DNA from: Bradyrhizobium sp. NDS-1
Lineage (GTDB): Bacteria; Pseudomonadota; Alphaproteobacteria; Rhizobiales; Xanthobacteraceae
Direction of reading: 5' to 3'
Length of the DNA stretch: 64,000 nucleotides
Assembly (NCBI RefSeq): GCF_032918005.1
Contig: NZ_CP136628.1
Coordinates: 6,867,501-6,931,500 of the forward strand
Shown piece after piece: positions 17,666-26,970 of this stretch (position 1 is its first letter; each line of letters starts with the position of its first letter). The translations under genes were made by a program, and so were the position numbers. Under the pieces are notes generated by a model, which saw only the letters and a list, made by a program, of their open reading frames with translations, was not told where the DNA came from and did no database searches.

Positions 17666-19083
17666 TCGGCTGCATCCAGGAGGTCAGAGATGATTTGCTT
17701 TGGGGTGTGGCGGCTAAGCGGGCCGGCATGCCGGACCACCTCGCCGATGATGAGGATGGCGGGGCCGCCTTGGATCCGCCGCACCAGTTCGGGCAGATCG
17801 CGCAGCGTGCCGATCGCGCCCTGCGCATCGGGACGCGTGACGCGGGCGAACACGCCGACCGGCGTCTCCGGCGAGCGGCCGGCGGCGAAAAGGCCGGCGC
17901 GTATCGCGGGCGCCGCGGTCATGCCCATGTAGACCACGACGGTCATCTTGGTGTCGGTCAGCGTCGACCAGTCCACGACTTCCGCATCGCGCGCCTTGTG
18001 CGCGGTGAGGAAGGTGATGCGCGTCGCTTCGTGACGATAGGTGAGCGGCACCTCGAAATCGGCGGCGCCGCCGAGCCCTGCGGTGATGCCGGGAATGATC
18101 GAATAGGCGATGCCGGCGGCGCGCAGCGCTTCCACCTCTTCGCCGCCACGGCCGAACACGAAGGGATCGCCGCCCTTCAGCCGTACCACGCGCTGGCCGG
18201 ATTGCGCGGCCTCGATCATGCGCTTGTTGATGGCGTCCTGGCCGATGCCGGGCTTGCCGACGCGGCGTCCGACGGCAACGCGCGTGGTGTCGCGGCGGAT
18301 GCGGTCCAGAATCTCGGGCGAGACCAGCTCGTCGTGGAAGACGATGTCCGCGTCCTGCAACGCACGCAGCGCCTTGATGGTGAGAAGGTCGGGATCGCCA
18401 GGTCCGGCGCCGACCAGCGCAACCGAGCCTTCCGGCTTGTCTGCGCGCGCGAATTCGGAGGGATCGGGGATAGCTTTGAGCGAGGCCTCCGCCTCGGACC
18501 TGCGGCCTGAGAGCACGGCGGCGCCGATCGAGCCGTCGATGACGCGCTCCCAGAACCGGCGGCGCAGCGGAAACTCGGCGATGCGCTCGTTGATGGACTT
18601 GCGAAAGCCGCCGATGAACTCGGCGAGCTCGCCGATGCGCGCGGGAAGCAGCGCCTCGATCTTCTCGCGCACGCGCCGCGCGACCACCGGAGACGTGCCG
18701 CCGGTGCCGACAGCGACCACGACATCGCCGCGATCGACGATCGCAGGAAAGATGAAGCTGGAATGCTCGAGATCGTCCATGACGTTGACGGGGAGGCCGA
18801 GCGCCTTGGCGCGAACGGACATCGCAATGCCGACATCGCCTGCTCCCGCGCAGACGATCGCGATGACGCCCGAGAGATCAGCGGTCAGCGGGTCACCTGC
18901 TGCGATTTCGATGCGCGCGTCGTCAGAGCCGAGGCCAAGATCCCGATTGCCGTCGATCGCATGCACGCGCACGCGTGCGCCTGCGGCGGCGAGCACGCGC
19001 AGCTTGGCGCGCAAAAGCTCGCCCGCGCCGATGAGGACCACCGGACCGGCCTTGAGATCAAGAAACACCGGCAAGAACCGCAT
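17662..19083 (-). CDS. cysG: Siroheme synthase (CysG)
   Basis: 473 residues in two parts. The N-terminal part (about 1-210) is the precorrin-2 dehydrogenase/ferrochelatase, with the NAD-binding segment VVLIGAGELLRAKLRVL. The C-terminal part (about 215-470) is the SAM-dependent uroporphyrinogen III methyltransferase, with VALVGAGPGDPDLLTIKALR, RLKGGDPFVFGRGGEE and VVYMGM. It makes siroheme for CysI. It is the first gene of the minus-strand cys operon. Confidence 0.95.
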   Translation of the reverse strand: MRFLPVFLDLKAGPVVLIGAGELLRAKLRVLAAAGARVRVHAIDGNRDLGLGSDDARIEIAAGDPLTADLSGVIAIVCAGAGDVGIAMSVRAKALGLPVNVMDDLEHSSFIFPAIVDRGDVVVAVGTGGTSPVVARRVREKIEALLPARIGELAEFIGGFRKSINERIAEFPLRRRFWERVIDGSIGAAVLSGRRSEAEASLKAIPDPSEFARADKPEGSVALVGAGPGDPDLLTIKALRALQDADIVFHDELVSPEILDRIRRDTTRVAVGRRVGKPGIGQDAINKRMIEAAQSGQRVVRLKGGDPFVFGRGGEEVEALRAAGIAYSIIPGITAGLGGAADFEVPLTYRHEATRITFLTAHKARDAEVVDWSTLTDTKMTVVVYMGMTAAPAIRAGLFAAGRSPETPVGVFARVTRPDAQGAIGTLRDLPELVRRIQGGPAILIIGEVVRHAGPLSRHTPKQIISDLLDAAE

Positions 19084-19226
19084 ACGATACTCGCTCCCCC
19101 CACAAACGGGGTTGACTGGAATTATTTTCTATATATGTCTCATTTCGAAGGCGCAAAGAGAAAATTTTTTCTTCTCTTCCGCGCTGCAACTATAGAATTT
19201 TCGCCTTCAAACGCAAAGTGGCAGAG
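19084..19226. promoter_or_regulatory. Divergent cysG / cysD control region
   Basis: This gap of about 140 bases is far richer in A and T than its surroundings (ATTATTTTCTATATATG; AAAATTTTTTC). It separates the minus-strand cysG operon from plus-strand cysD. It contains an inverted repeat AAGAGAA-N9-TTCTCTT at 19156-19178, centred between the two operons, and a looser GAAGGCG/CGCCTTC pair. Promoters for both directions are expected here; a sulfur-responsive regulator bound at the repeat is inference. Confidence 0.6.
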
Positions 19227-20123
19227 ATGCATCTTCTCAAGAACGATTCCGCTGCTGATCGAATGACCAACCCGGCGCTGGCCGAGCGCGTGCGCGCGCA
19301 AGAATTTTCTGCCGAACTTGCCCCGGGCATGGACCATCTCGACCAGCTCGAGGCGCAGAGCATCTACATCTTCCGCGAGGCCTTCGCCCGCCTCAAGAAG
19401 ATTGCCCTGCTGTGGTCGCTCGGCAAGGACTCCAACGTCATGATCTGGCTGGCGCGGAAGGCCTTCTTCGGCAAGATGCCGTTCCCCGCCCTTCATGTCG
19501 ATACCGGCAAGAAGTTTCCGGAGATGTATCGGTTCCGCGATCATTACGGCAAGGAGTGGGATCTCGATTTGCGCGTCGAGCCCTGCCCGCCGATCGATGC
19601 CGTCGACCCAACGCTGCCGCCGGCCGCGCGTTCCGCCGCGCGCAAGACCGAAGGCCTCAAGATGGCGCTCGCCAAGTACGGCTTTGACGGCCTGATCGCC
19701 GGCATTCGCCGCGACGAGGAGGCGACGCGGGCCAAGGAGCGCGTGTTCTCGCCGCGAGGCCTCGAAGGCAATTGGGACGTGCGCGACCAGCCGCCCGAGT
19801 TCTGGGACCATTTCAACGCCTCGCCGCCGCAGGGCGCACACTTGCGCATCCACCCGATCCTGCATTGGACCGAGGCCGACATCTGGGCCTACACCAAGCG
19901 CGAGAACATCCCGATCATCCCGCTCTATCTGTCGCAGAACGGCAAGCGCTACCGCTCGCTGGGCGATCAGGACATCACCAACCCGGTCGTCTCGACTGCG
20001 TCGAGCATCGACGAGATCCTGATCGAGCTCGAACAGACCAAGGTGCCGGAGCGCGCCGGACGCGCGCTGGACCATGAGACCGAGGACGCCTTCGAGCGCC
20101 TTCGCGTCGCCGGCTATCTCTGA
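19218..20123 (+). CDS. cysD: Sulfate adenylyltransferase subunit 2
   Basis: 301 residues; GTG at 19218 or ATG at 19227 can start it, and neither has a clear ribosome site. The PP-loop ATPase motif is LWSLGKDSNVMIWL. LHVDTGKKFPEMYRFRD, GIRRDEEATRAKER and ENIPIIPLYLS are family landmarks. With CysN it makes APS from ATP and sulfate. It diverges from cysG and is 22 bases ahead of cysNC. Confidence 0.96.
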   Translation: MAEMHLLKNDSAADRMTNPALAERVRAQEFSAELAPGMDHLDQLEAQSIYIFREAFARLKKIALLWSLGKDSNVMIWLARKAFFGKMPFPALHVDTGKKFPEMYRFRDHYGKEWDLDLRVEPCPPIDAVDPTLPPAARSAARKTEGLKMALAKYGFDGLIAGIRRDEEATRAKERVFSPRGLEGNWDVRDQPPEFWDHFNASPPQGAHLRIHPILHWTEADIWAYTKRENIPIIPLYLSQNGKRYRSLGDQDITNPVVSTASSIDEILIELEQTKVPERAGRALDHETEDAFERLRVAGYL

Positions 20124-20145
20124 TTCCTGAGGACGCGAGCGCGTT

Positions 20146-22083
20146 ATGAATATGATCGTCACCCCCGCTTCGCCCGCCACCCCGACTGGCACCACGTCGA
20201 TGCCAAATGGCACGACGCGTCCGCAAGTGCGCATCGTCATCGTCGGCCATGTCGATCACGGCAAGTCGACGCTGGTCGGCCGCCTGCTGCACGAGACCGG
20301 CAGCCTGCCCGACGGCAAGCTGGAAATGCTGAAAGCGGTCAGCGCGCGGCGCGGCATGCCGTTCGAATGGTCGTTCCTGCTCGATGCGCTCCAGACCGAG
20401 CGCGATCAGGGCATCACCATCGACACCACCCAGATCCGCTTCCGCACCAATTCGCGCGACATCGTGCTGATCGACGCGCCCGGCCATGCCGAATTCCTGC
20501 GCAACATGATCACCGGCGCCTCACAGGCCGACGGCGCGGTGCTGATCATCGACGCGCTCGAAGGCGTGCGCGACCAGACCAGGCGGCACGGCTATCTCCT
20601 GCATCTGCTCGGCGTGAAGCAGGTCGCGATCGTCGTCAACAAGATGGACCGCGTCGACTTCTCCGCCGATCGCTTCAGGGAAATCAGCGATGAGATCACG
20701 GCTCATCTCAATGGTCTCGGCGTGAAGCCCACGGCCGTGATTCCGATTTCCGCCCGTGACGGCGACGGCGTCGCCGAGCGTACCGACCGGATCGGTTGGT
20801 ACAAGGGACCGACGGTGGTCGAGGCGCTGGACCAGCTCGAGCCGGCACGCCCGCTGGAAGCGCTGGCGCTGCGCCTGCCGGTGCAGGCGATCTACAAGTT
20901 CGACGATCGCCGCATCGTGGCGGGCCGCATCGAATCCGGCAGCCTCATTGCCGGTGACGAGATCGTGATCATGCCGGCCGGCAAGATCGCCAAGATCAAG
21001 TCGGTCGAGAGCTGGCCGGCGACGCCGGTCGCGGGACGGCAGGGCGCGGGCCGCTCCGTCGGGATCACACTCGACCGTGAATTGTTCATCGAGCGCGGCG
21101 ACATCGTCGCGCATGCCGGCACTGCCCCGCGCGAGACGCGCCGGCTGCGCGCGCGCATCTTCTGGCTGCACGACAAGCCGCTCGCCAAGGGCGACCAGCT
21201 CCTGGTGCGCTGCGGGCCGAAGGAAAGCCGTGCCACGGTGGTCGCCATCGAGAAGGCGGTCGATCCCGGCGAATTGTCGAGCAGCGAGAACAAGGCGATC
21301 GGCCGCAATCATGTCGGCGAGATCGATATTTCTCTTTCGAATCCGATTGCCACCGATCCCTATACCGAGAACCCGCGCACCGGCCGCCTCGTGATCGAAG
21401 TGTCCGGACGCATTGCCGGCGGCGGCCTGGTGTTGTCGGTCGATGCCGGCCAGCGCGCCGTGCCCGTCGACATCGTGCCGGTGGAATCGGCGCTGCGTCC
21501 CGACGAACGCTCCGCGCGCTACCGCCACAATGGTGCCGTGGTCTGGCTGACCGGCCTGCCCGCTTCCGGCAAGTCGACGCTGGCCAAGGCACTGGAGCGG
21601 CGGCTGTTCACCAATGGCGGCTCGCCGATCCTGCTCGACGGCGACACGCTGCGCGCGGGGCTCAACAGCGATCTCGGTTTCTCCGCGGCCGATCGCAGCG
21701 AGAACATCCGCCGCCTCGCAGAAGTTGCGACGCATCTGGCGCGTAACGGCCACATCGCCATCGTCGCCGCGGTCTCGCCGGCCCGCGAGGATCGCGCGAC
21801 CGCGCGCCGCATCGCCGACACCGCGTTCCGCGAGATCCACGTCGCGACACCGGCCGAGGTGTGCGAAGAGCGCGACCCCAAGGGTCATTATAAAAAGGCG
21901 AGAGCCGGCGCGCTGGCTTCCTTCACCGGCATCGGCAACGACTACGAGCAACCTGAGTCCGCCGAGCTCGTGATCGACACATCGAAGCGGACGGTCGCCG
22001 AGGCCGCCGACGAGATCGAGCTGATGCTGAAGACCACGGGCGTGCTGTTCGACGAAGTCGTCGACCTCGCCGCGAATATTTGA
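20146..22083 (+). CDS. cysNC: Bifunctional sulfate adenylyltransferase subunit 1 / APS kinase
   Basis: 645 residues. The N-terminal GTPase has [22 protein letters not shown], the DAPGHAEF motif and NKMD, followed by EF-Tu-like beta domains. From about residue 455 comes the APS kinase, with P-loop [14 protein letters not shown] and [20 protein letters not shown]. The GTPase part drives APS formation with CysD; the kinase part makes PAPS. Fusions of this NodQ/CysNC kind are common in rhizobia. Confidence 0.96.
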   Translation: MNMIVTPASPATPTGTTSMPNGTTRPQVRIVIVGHVDHGKSTLVGRLLHETGSLPDGKLEMLKAVSARRGMPFEWSFLLDALQTERDQGITIDTTQIRFRTNSRDIVLIDAPGHAEFLRNMITGASQADGAVLIIDALEGVRDQTRRHGYLLHLLGVKQVAIVVNKMDRVDFSADRFREISDEITAHLNGLGVKPTAVIPISARDGDGVAERTDRIGWYKGPTVVEALDQLEPARPLEALALRLPVQAIYKFDDRRIVAGRIESGSLIAGDEIVIMPAGKIAKIKSVESWPATPVAGRQGAGRSVGITLDRELFIERGDIVAHAGTAPRETRRLRARIFWLHDKPLAKGDQLLVRCGPKESRATVVAIEKAVDPGELSSSENKAIGRNHVGEIDISLSNPIATDPYTENPRTGRLVIEVSGRIAGGGLVLSVDAGQRAVPVDIVPVESALRPDERSARYRHNGAVVWLTGLPASGKSTLAKALERRLFTNGGSPILLDGDTLRAGLNSDLGFSAADRSENIRRLAEVATHLARNGHIAIVAAVSPAREDRATARRIADTAFREIHVATPAEVCEERDPKGHYKKARAGALASFTGIGNDYEQPESAELVIDTSKRTVAEAADEIELMLKTTGVLFDEVVDLAANI

Positions 22084-22108
22084 GGCGCGCCTCTCACGTC
22101 ACATCATC

Positions 22109-22241
22109 GGTGTCGTCCCGGCGAACGCCGGGACCCATACCGCGTGATCTTTCGGTGGGGCTCGATCGCCGTCCCGGACGACGTATCTTCGCCAAACTGC
22201 TCCCTGGGGTGATGGGTCCCGGCGTTCGCCGGGACGACACC
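22109..22241. repeat. Perfect 30-base inverted repeat pair
   Basis: The sequence starting GGTGTCGTCCCGGCGAACGC at 22109-22138 recurs exactly as its reverse complement at 22212-22241, with 73 bases between. Each arm is itself nearly palindromic (GTCCCGGCG AAC GCCGGGAC). It is of the kind of dispersed repeat seen widely in bradyrhizobial intergenic regions. Confidence 0.8.
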
Positions 22242-22275
22242 TGCGCTTGTCGCTCGATCTCCTTGACATTTTGAC

Positions 22276-22290
22276 AGACCTTTGAGGTCT
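22276..22290. promoter_or_regulatory. Palindrome upstream of malate synthase
   Basis: AGACCT-TTG-AGGTCT is a perfect 6-3-6 palindrome, 119 bases before the glcB start. Its size fits a dimeric regulator of the GntR or LysR kind that might control the glyoxylate pathway. No regulator gene is adjacent and the assignment is inference. Confidence 0.4.
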
Positions 22291-22408
22291 TCTCACCGCC
22301 CCTTTTTTGGGGCTAATAAGGCCCCGAAAGTCGCTCTCTATGGGCGCATTTTGCTGCTGACGGGTCAAAAGCAGCCAAAAACAGCCATTTCCAACAAGAA
22401 AGCCCATC

Positions 22409-24574
22409 ATGAAACGCGTCGACGCCCACGGATTGAAGATCGCTCCCGTCCTGTTCGATTTCATCGCCAAGGAAGCTGCCCCGAAAACGGGGATCGCGCC
22501 GGATGCGTTCTGGGCCGGGCTTGCCGCCATCATCAAGGAGCTGGGGCCGAAGAACCGTTCGCTGCTGGCATTCCGCGACACGCTGCAGGCCAAGATCGAC
22601 GACTGGCACCGTGCCAACAAAGGCAAGGCATTCGACCTCGACGCCTATACCGCCTTCCTGAAGGAGATCGGCTATCTCGTCCCGGAGCCTGCGACGCAGA
22701 AGGTCGAGACCGCCAATGTCGACGAGGAGATCGGCAAGATCTGCGGCCCGCAGCTCGTCGTGCCCCTCACCAACGCGCGTTACGCGCTCAACGCGGCAAA
22801 TGCGCGCTGGGGCTCGCTCTATGACGCCTTCTACGGCACCGACGCGATCCCGCACGACGCCGCCGAGAGCGGCAAGGGCTACAACAAGGCGCGCGGCGAC
22901 AAGGTGATCGCCAAGGCCAAGGCGTTCCTCGATACCGCCGTGCCGCTCGCGACCGGCAGCCACACCGACGTCACCGCCTACAGCGTCGTCGCGGGCCAGC
23001 TCGCGGTGAAGCTGAAGAGCGGCAACGCCACCGCATTGAAGAACGCCGCGCAATTCGCCGGCTTCCAGGGCGATGCGGCGGCGCCGAGCGCCGTGCTGCT
23101 CGCCAACAACGGCCTGCATGTCGAGGTCAAGATCGACCGCAGCAGCGCGATCGGCAAGGACGATCCGGCCGGCGTCGCCGACATGATCATGGAGTCTGCG
23201 GTCTCCACCATCCTCGACATGGAGGACTCGGTCGCCGCGGTCGATGCCGAGGACAAGGTGCTTGTCTACCGCAACACGCTGGGCCTCATGAACGGCACGC
23301 TGTCGGCCGATTTCGAGAAGGGCGGCAAGACGCTGACGCGCTCGCTCAATGCCGACCGCAGCTACAAGACGCCAGACGGCAAGGGCGAGCTCAAGCTGCA
23401 TGGCCGCAGCCTGCTGCTGATGCGCAATTGCGGTCACCACATGTTCACCGACGCCGTGCTGGACGAGAACGGCGAGGAGATTCCGGAGGGCCTGCTCGAC
23501 GCCGCCGTGTCCGGCCTGCTCGCCATTCACGATCTCAAGGGAAATTCAAAGGTCAAGAACAGCCGCACCGGCTCTGCCTATATCGTCAAGCCGAAGATGC
23601 ACGGCCCCGACGAGGTGTCCCTGACCTGCGAGATCTTCGACCGGGTCGAGAAGATGCTGTCGCTGCCCGAGAACACGCTCAAGGTCGGCATCATGGACGA
23701 GGAGCGGCGTACCACCGTGAACCTCAAGGCGTGCATCCAGCGCGCCTCCAAGCGCATCATGTTCATCAACACCGGCTTCCTCGATCGCACCGGCGACGAG
23801 ATCCACACCTCGATGGAAGCCGGCCCCATGATCCGCAAGAACGAGATGAAGGCGCAGGCCTGGATCAAGGCCTATGAGGACTGGAACGTCGACATGGGCC
23901 TGACCTGTGGCCTGCCCGGCCATGCCCAGATCGGCAAGGGCATGTGGGCCGCGCCCGACAAGATGGCGGACATGCTGGCGCAGAAGCTTGGCCATCCGCA
24001 GGCCGGCGCCACCACCGCCTGGGTGCCCTCGCCGACCGCCGCAACGCTGCACGCGCTGCACTACCACCAGATCAACGTCATCGCGCGCCAGGAGGAACTG
24101 ACCAAGGACGGCCCCCGCGCCAAGCTGTCCGACATCCTCACCATTCCGGTGTCGAAGTCGAACTGGGCCCCCGACGACGTCAAGCAGGAGATCGACAACA
24201 ACTGCCAGGGCATCCTCGGCTATGTCGTGCGCTGGATCGACCAGGGTGTCGGCTGCTCCAAGGTGCCCGACATCCACGACGTCGGCCTGATGGAAGACCG
24301 CGCGACGTTGCGCATCTCCAGCCAGCATCTCGCCAACTGGCTGCACCAGGGCGTGATCACCGAAGCTCAGGTGATGGAATCGCTCAAGCGCATGGCGGTC
24401 GTCGTCGACAAGCAGAACGCCGGCGATGCGATCTACAAGCCGATGGCGCCCGCCTTCGACGGCGTCGCCTTCAAGGCCGCTTGCGACCTCATCTTCAAGG
24501 GGCGAGAGCAGCCGAACGGCTACACCGAATACATCCTCACCGCGCGCCGCCGCGAAGCCAAGGCGGCCGGTTAG
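22409..24574 (+). CDS. glcB: Malate synthase G
   Basis: 721 residues, the size of the G isoform. Landmarks are [13 protein letters not shown] (catalytic core), [51 protein letters not shown] and the [17 protein letters not shown] segment. It condenses glyoxylate with acetyl-CoA to malate, the second step of the glyoxylate bypass or the last step of glycolate use. No isocitrate lyase or glycolate oxidase gene is adjacent. A strong terminator follows 20 bases after the stop. Confidence 0.96.
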   Translation: MKRVDAHGLKIAPVLFDFIAKEAAPKTGIAPDAFWAGLAAIIKELGPKNRSLLAFRDTLQAKIDDWHRANKGKAFDLDAYTAFLKEIGYLVPEPATQKVETANVDEEIGKICGPQLVVPLTNARYALNAANARWGSLYDAFYGTDAIPHDAAESGKGYNKARGDKVIAKAKAFLDTAVPLATGSHTDVTAYSVVAGQLAVKLKSGNATALKNAAQFAGFQGDAAAPSAVLLANNGLHVEVKIDRSSAIGKDDPAGVADMIMESAVSTILDMEDSVAAVDAEDKVLVYRNTLGLMNGTLSADFEKGGKTLTRSLNADRSYKTPDGKGELKLHGRSLLLMRNCGHHMFTDAVLDENGEEIPEGLLDAAVSGLLAIHDLKGNSKVKNSRTGSAYIVKPKMHGPDEVSLTCEIFDRVEKMLSLPENTLKVGIMDEERRTTVNLKACIQRASKRIMFINTGFLDRTGDEIHTSMEAGPMIRKNEMKAQAWIKAYEDWNVDMGLTCGLPGHAQIGKGMWAAPDKMADMLAQKLGHPQAGATTAWVPSPTAATLHALHYHQINVIARQEELTKDGPRAKLSDILTIPVSKSNWAPDDVKQEIDNNCQGILGYVVRWIDQGVGCSKVPDIHDVGLMEDRATLRISSQHLANWLHQGVITEAQVMESLKRMAVVVDKQNAGDAIYKPMAPAFDGVAFKAACDLIFKGREQPNGYTEYILTARRREAKAAG

Positions 24575-24593
24575 GTTCAGTCACGCGAATGGC

Positions 24594-24622
24594 AAAAGCC
24601 CCGGCATCGCCGGGGCTTTTTT
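24594..24622 (+). terminator. Intrinsic terminator of glcB
   Basis: AAAAGCCCCGGC-ATC-GCCGGGGCTTTTTT: an eight-base GC stem with a short loop and a T run, just after the glcB stop. Confidence 0.9.
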
Positions 24623-24649
24623 GTTGGACGAAACGTCGCGCTGCGCATC

Positions 24650-24674
24650 GGAACGGCCGTGCGCGCCTCGCGTT
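24650..24674 (+). promoter_or_regulatory. EcfG-type stress promoter of the second CsbD gene
   Basis: GGAAC (24650-24654), 16 bases, CGTT (24671-24674): an exact match to the Rhizobiales EcfG consensus. It lies 30 bases before the ATG at 24704 and after the glcB terminator, so this gene has its own promoter. Confidence 0.72.
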
Positions 24675-24703
24675 GTTCGGCCATCAACCAACGGGAGATG
24701 GTC

Positions 24704-24904
24704 ATGGACTGGAATCGGATCGAAGGAAATTGGAAGCAGTTCAAGGGCTCGGCCAAGGAGAAATGGGGCAAGCTCACCGACGACGACCTCAGCTTGATCG
24801 AGGGACGCCGCGAGCAGCTCGAGGGCCGGCTCCAGGAACGCTACGGCAAAGCCAAGGACCAGGTTCGACAGGACGTCGACGACTGGCTGAAATCGCTGCA
24901 TTGA
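24704..24904 (+). CDS. CsbD family stress protein
   Basis: 66 residues, full length for CsbD (MDWNRIEGNWKQFKGSAKEKWG, then DDDLSLIEGRREQLEGRLQERYGKAKDQ). ATG at 24704 is chosen because GGGAG stands seven bases ahead and the family starts with MDWNRIEGNW; an ATG six bases earlier overlaps the ribosome site. A small, hydrophilic, helical protein of unknown mechanism, induced in general stress in several bacteria. It has its own EcfG promoter and terminator. Confidence 0.93.
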   Translation: MDWNRIEGNWKQFKGSAKEKWGKLTDDDLSLIEGRREQLEGRLQERYGKAKDQVRQDVDDWLKSLH

Positions 24905-24915
24905 AGCAGGTACAA

Positions 24916-24949
24916 ACCAAGCCCCGGCTCACGCCGGGGCTTTTTGGTT
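24916..24949 (+). terminator. Intrinsic terminator of the CsbD gene
   Basis: AACCAAGCCCCGGC-TCAC-GCCGGGGCTTTTTGGTT: a long, perfectly paired stem with T run inside the second arm. Because it is symmetrical it can also end transcription of the convergent small membrane-protein gene at 24973. Confidence 0.88.
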
Positions 24950-24972
24950 CGGCACAGCGGCAAGCGCCTCCG

Positions 24973-25128
24973 CTAGAACACCGCGAGATATTTCAGCAAC
25001 GAGACGATACCGATGATGATGACGATCACGCGCGCGATCTGTTTGGCGCGGCCGTCCATCGGCAACATGTTGATGAGATAAAGGACGAGAATGACGACAA
25101 GAAAAGTGACGAGTACACCCACCAGCAT
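24973..25128 (-). CDS. Small membrane protein, Thivi_2564 type
   Basis: 51 residues (too short for usual ORF lists). It starts MLVGVLVTFLVVILVLYLIN, followed by MLPMDGRAKQIARVIVIIIG and ISLLKYLAVF-like hydrophobic residues. Two membrane helices are joined by a short charged loop (PMDGRAKQ), matching the Thivi_2564 small membrane family. A GAAGGGGG ribosome site precedes the ATG. Upstream lies an exact EcfG promoter, so it is probably part of the general stress response. Function unknown. Confidence 0.8.
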   Translation of the reverse strand: MLVGVLVTFLVVILVLYLINMLPMDGRAKQIARVIVIIIGIVSLLKYLAVF

Positions 25129-25166
25129 CGCGAGACCCCCTTCAGGCAAATTGCGACCGCTGCTCT

Positions 25167-25191
25167 AACGCGCGTCTCGGGTCCTGGTTCC
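25167..25191 (-). promoter_or_regulatory. EcfG-type promoter of the small membrane protein gene
   Basis: On the minus strand GGAAC (25191-25187), 16 bases, CGTT (25170-25167), an exact consensus match 39 bases upstream of the ATG at 25128. Confidence 0.72.
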
Positions 25192-25320
25192 ATCACTGCA
25201 ACCCGCTGCAATGTCTCGCGAATATGCACTTGTCCGACTGGCTGCATGCGACATCGGCCGGAATTCAGGCTCCGGGGCGCCGCGAACGCGGGCTAGCGCG
25301 GCAATGCAGCTAACGCCCCC

Positions 25321-25971
25321 CTACTCCTTCGCTACCACCGGCACCTGGCGGAATTTGGCGCGCACCGAGTCCGGCAGCGGCGAGAAGTTCATCGCGACAC
25401 CACCGCGGTCGTTGGCATTGCGGCTGGCGACCACGAGGCCGTCGGCGCCGGCGACGATATCACCCTTGCGTAAGGTCGGATCGTCCTCGACCTTGACCGA
25501 TGCCAGCCCGGCCGGATCCTTGCCGTTGCAGGTGCAGCCCGCGACGATCTCGTTGCGATAGCGGAAGGCGTTCGGCAGGCTGGAATAGGATTTTCCGCTG
25601 TCCGTGGTGGCGTCGTCGATATTGCTGCCATAGACCAGCGAGGTTTCGGAAGCCGGACAGAAGCTCTTGCAGGATTGCACCTTGCTCTCGGCGTCGTTGC
25701 CTTGCGCCGGGAAGTAGCGGCCATCGCAGCTACGCACGCAGTAGGCTGTGCCCCCGCCATAGGCGGCCCGTTGGCGCGGCACATCGTAACGCGGCATGTC
25801 GTCATGGGGAAACGGCGCCCGGATTTGCGGAGGTCGGCCCCCGAACGCGCCGAACAGCGCCGAGAAGAAATCTTGCGCTTGTGCCGACGACGTCAGCGCA
25901 AGTCCGGAGAGAGCAACGGCGAGCATTGCCGCCGTACCCGGGGCCAGTTTGCGGATCGAGCGTTTACTCAT
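25321..25971 (-). CDS. DUF2865 family exported protein
   Basis: 216 residues with a signal peptide ending SSAQA-Q near residue 33. Cysteines occur in CVRSCDGRYFP, CKSFCPAS and CTCNGKDP, giving likely disulfides in the mature protein. The segment YCVRSCDGRYFPAQGNDAES is the family signature. DUF2865 proteins are largely limited to Bradyrhizobiaceae-like alphaproteobacteria and have no known role. It lies 16 bases after the L,D-transpeptidase stop in the same direction, which suggests co-transcription and an envelope role. Confidence 0.88.
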   Translation of the reverse strand: MSKRSIRKLAPGTAAMLAVALSGLALTSSAQAQDFFSALFGAFGGRPPQIRAPFPHDDMPRYDVPRQRAAYGGGTAYCVRSCDGRYFPAQGNDAESKVQSCKSFCPASETSLVYGSNIDDATTDSGKSYSSLPNAFRYRNEIVAGCTCNGKDPAGLASVKVEDDPTLRKGDIVAGADGLVVASRNANDRGGVAMNFSPLPDSVRAKFRQVPVVAKE

Positions 25972-25987
25972 GTGACCTCACTGAAGC

Positions 25988-26761
25988 CTAGTTCACGGAC
26001 GACGCCGATATATTCAGGGCCTGCCGCCCCGGGGGCATCGCCGTCACCACCGGGCGCTTGCGCATGGTGTCGCCGCCCTTGGCCATCAATGGCGCGTTCT
26101 TCGGCAGCACCACGACCTTGGCACCGACATTGACGCGGCCGAACAGGTCGATGACGTCCTCATTGGTCATGCGGATACAGCCGGAGGATACGAACTTGCC
26201 GATGGTAGAGGGATCGTTGGTGCCGTGGATGCGGTACGCGCTGGAGCCGAGATACATCGCACGAGCGCCGAGCGGGTTGCCGGGTCCGCCGGCGACGAAC
26301 CGCGGCAGATAGGGCTGACGCGCGATCATCTCGACCGGCGGATGCCAGTCCGGCCACTCCGCCTTGCGGCTGACGCTCTGCACGCCGGACCAGGTAAAGC
26401 CTTCGCGGCCGACGCCGACGCCATAACGGATCGCACGGCCGTTGCCGAGCACGTAGTAGAGATAGGTATTGTTGGTGTCGATCACGATGGTGCCGGCCGG
26501 CTCGCTGCGGTCGAAGCCGACGGTCTGCCTGCGCAGGCGATCGGGCAGCTGGGCATCCTCGTCCGCCGCCTGCGGCGCCTCGTTCACGTAGCCGTGCGAG
26601 TAATCCTGGTCCTGAGGGTACGCTTGCGGCTGCATCGGCACGTAGCCGAAGGTCTGCCCGCTCGCGCCGCCGAAGGGCACCGCGGTCAGAGCGGCTGCGA
26701 AGGCAAATGCGGCGACGGCGCGCGGCGAAAGGCTGCGACGGACTGCAGAGAATTTTGTCAT
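25988..26761 (-). CDS. L,D-transpeptidase (YkuD domain)
   Basis: 257 residues with a signal peptide (core AAFAFAAALTAVPFGGASG). The YkuD domain begins at IVIDTNNTYLYYVLGNGRA. The catalytic region is YRIHGTNDPSTIGKFVSSGCIRM, with His in RIHG and Cys in SSGCIRMTNEDV. It forms 3-3 cross-links in peptidoglycan or anchors proteins to it. The tail is basic and rich in Pro and Ser. It is likely co-transcribed with the DUF2865 gene downstream. Confidence 0.93.
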   Translation of the reverse strand: MTKFSAVRRSLSPRAVAAFAFAAALTAVPFGGASGQTFGYVPMQPQAYPQDQDYSHGYVNEAPQAADEDAQLPDRLRRQTVGFDRSEPAGTIVIDTNNTYLYYVLGNGRAIRYGVGVGREGFTWSGVQSVSRKAEWPDWHPPVEMIARQPYLPRFVAGGPGNPLGARAMYLGSSAYRIHGTNDPSTIGKFVSSGCIRMTNEDVIDLFGRVNVGAKVVVLPKNAPLMAKGGDTMRKRPVVTAMPPGRQALNISASSVN

Positions 26762-26970
26762 GTGCTGCCCCGTTGGATGTGTGCATCAGGGTGATGCGCG
26801 TCCCAGTGAACTCCGCAGATGCGATCCAAGTTCCGGCGCGGTGCGCGGCAGCCTTGTCACAGTCAAGCGAGCGCGTGTTCACGAAGCCGCGATGGAACCG
26901 CCGCGATGCTCGCGCATTGTCAATCAGTCAATGGGCGCGCGGATCGAGGCTTCCGTGCGGGAGAGAGATT

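Larger units (their letters stand above)
22084..22408. promoter_or_regulatory. cysNC-glcB intergenic region with repeats and leader palindromes
   Basis: No coding frame is supported in this 325-base gap. From left to right it holds a perfect 30-base inverted repeat pair (22109-22138 and 22212-22241), a 6-3-6 palindrome AGACCT-TTG-AGGTCT (22276-22290), and a short hairpin GCCCC-TTTTTT-GGGGC (22298-22313). The last 95 bases before glcB are probably its leader. No T-tailed terminator for cysNC is evident. Confidence 0.6.

Noticed and set aside
22298..22313. GCCCC-TTTTTT-GGGGC as terminator of cysNC
   Set aside because: The Ts are in the loop, not after the stem, and the stem is only five bases.
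26808..26844. EcfG-like box upstream of the L,D-transpeptidase gene
   Set aside because: GGAAC and GTT on the minus strand are 18 bases apart, outside the 16-17 spacing.
26894..26918. EcfG-like box upstream of the AI-2E-family gene (GGAAC-N16-CATT)
   Set aside because: The -10 part has CATT in place of CGTT, so it is too weak to list beside the exact matches.
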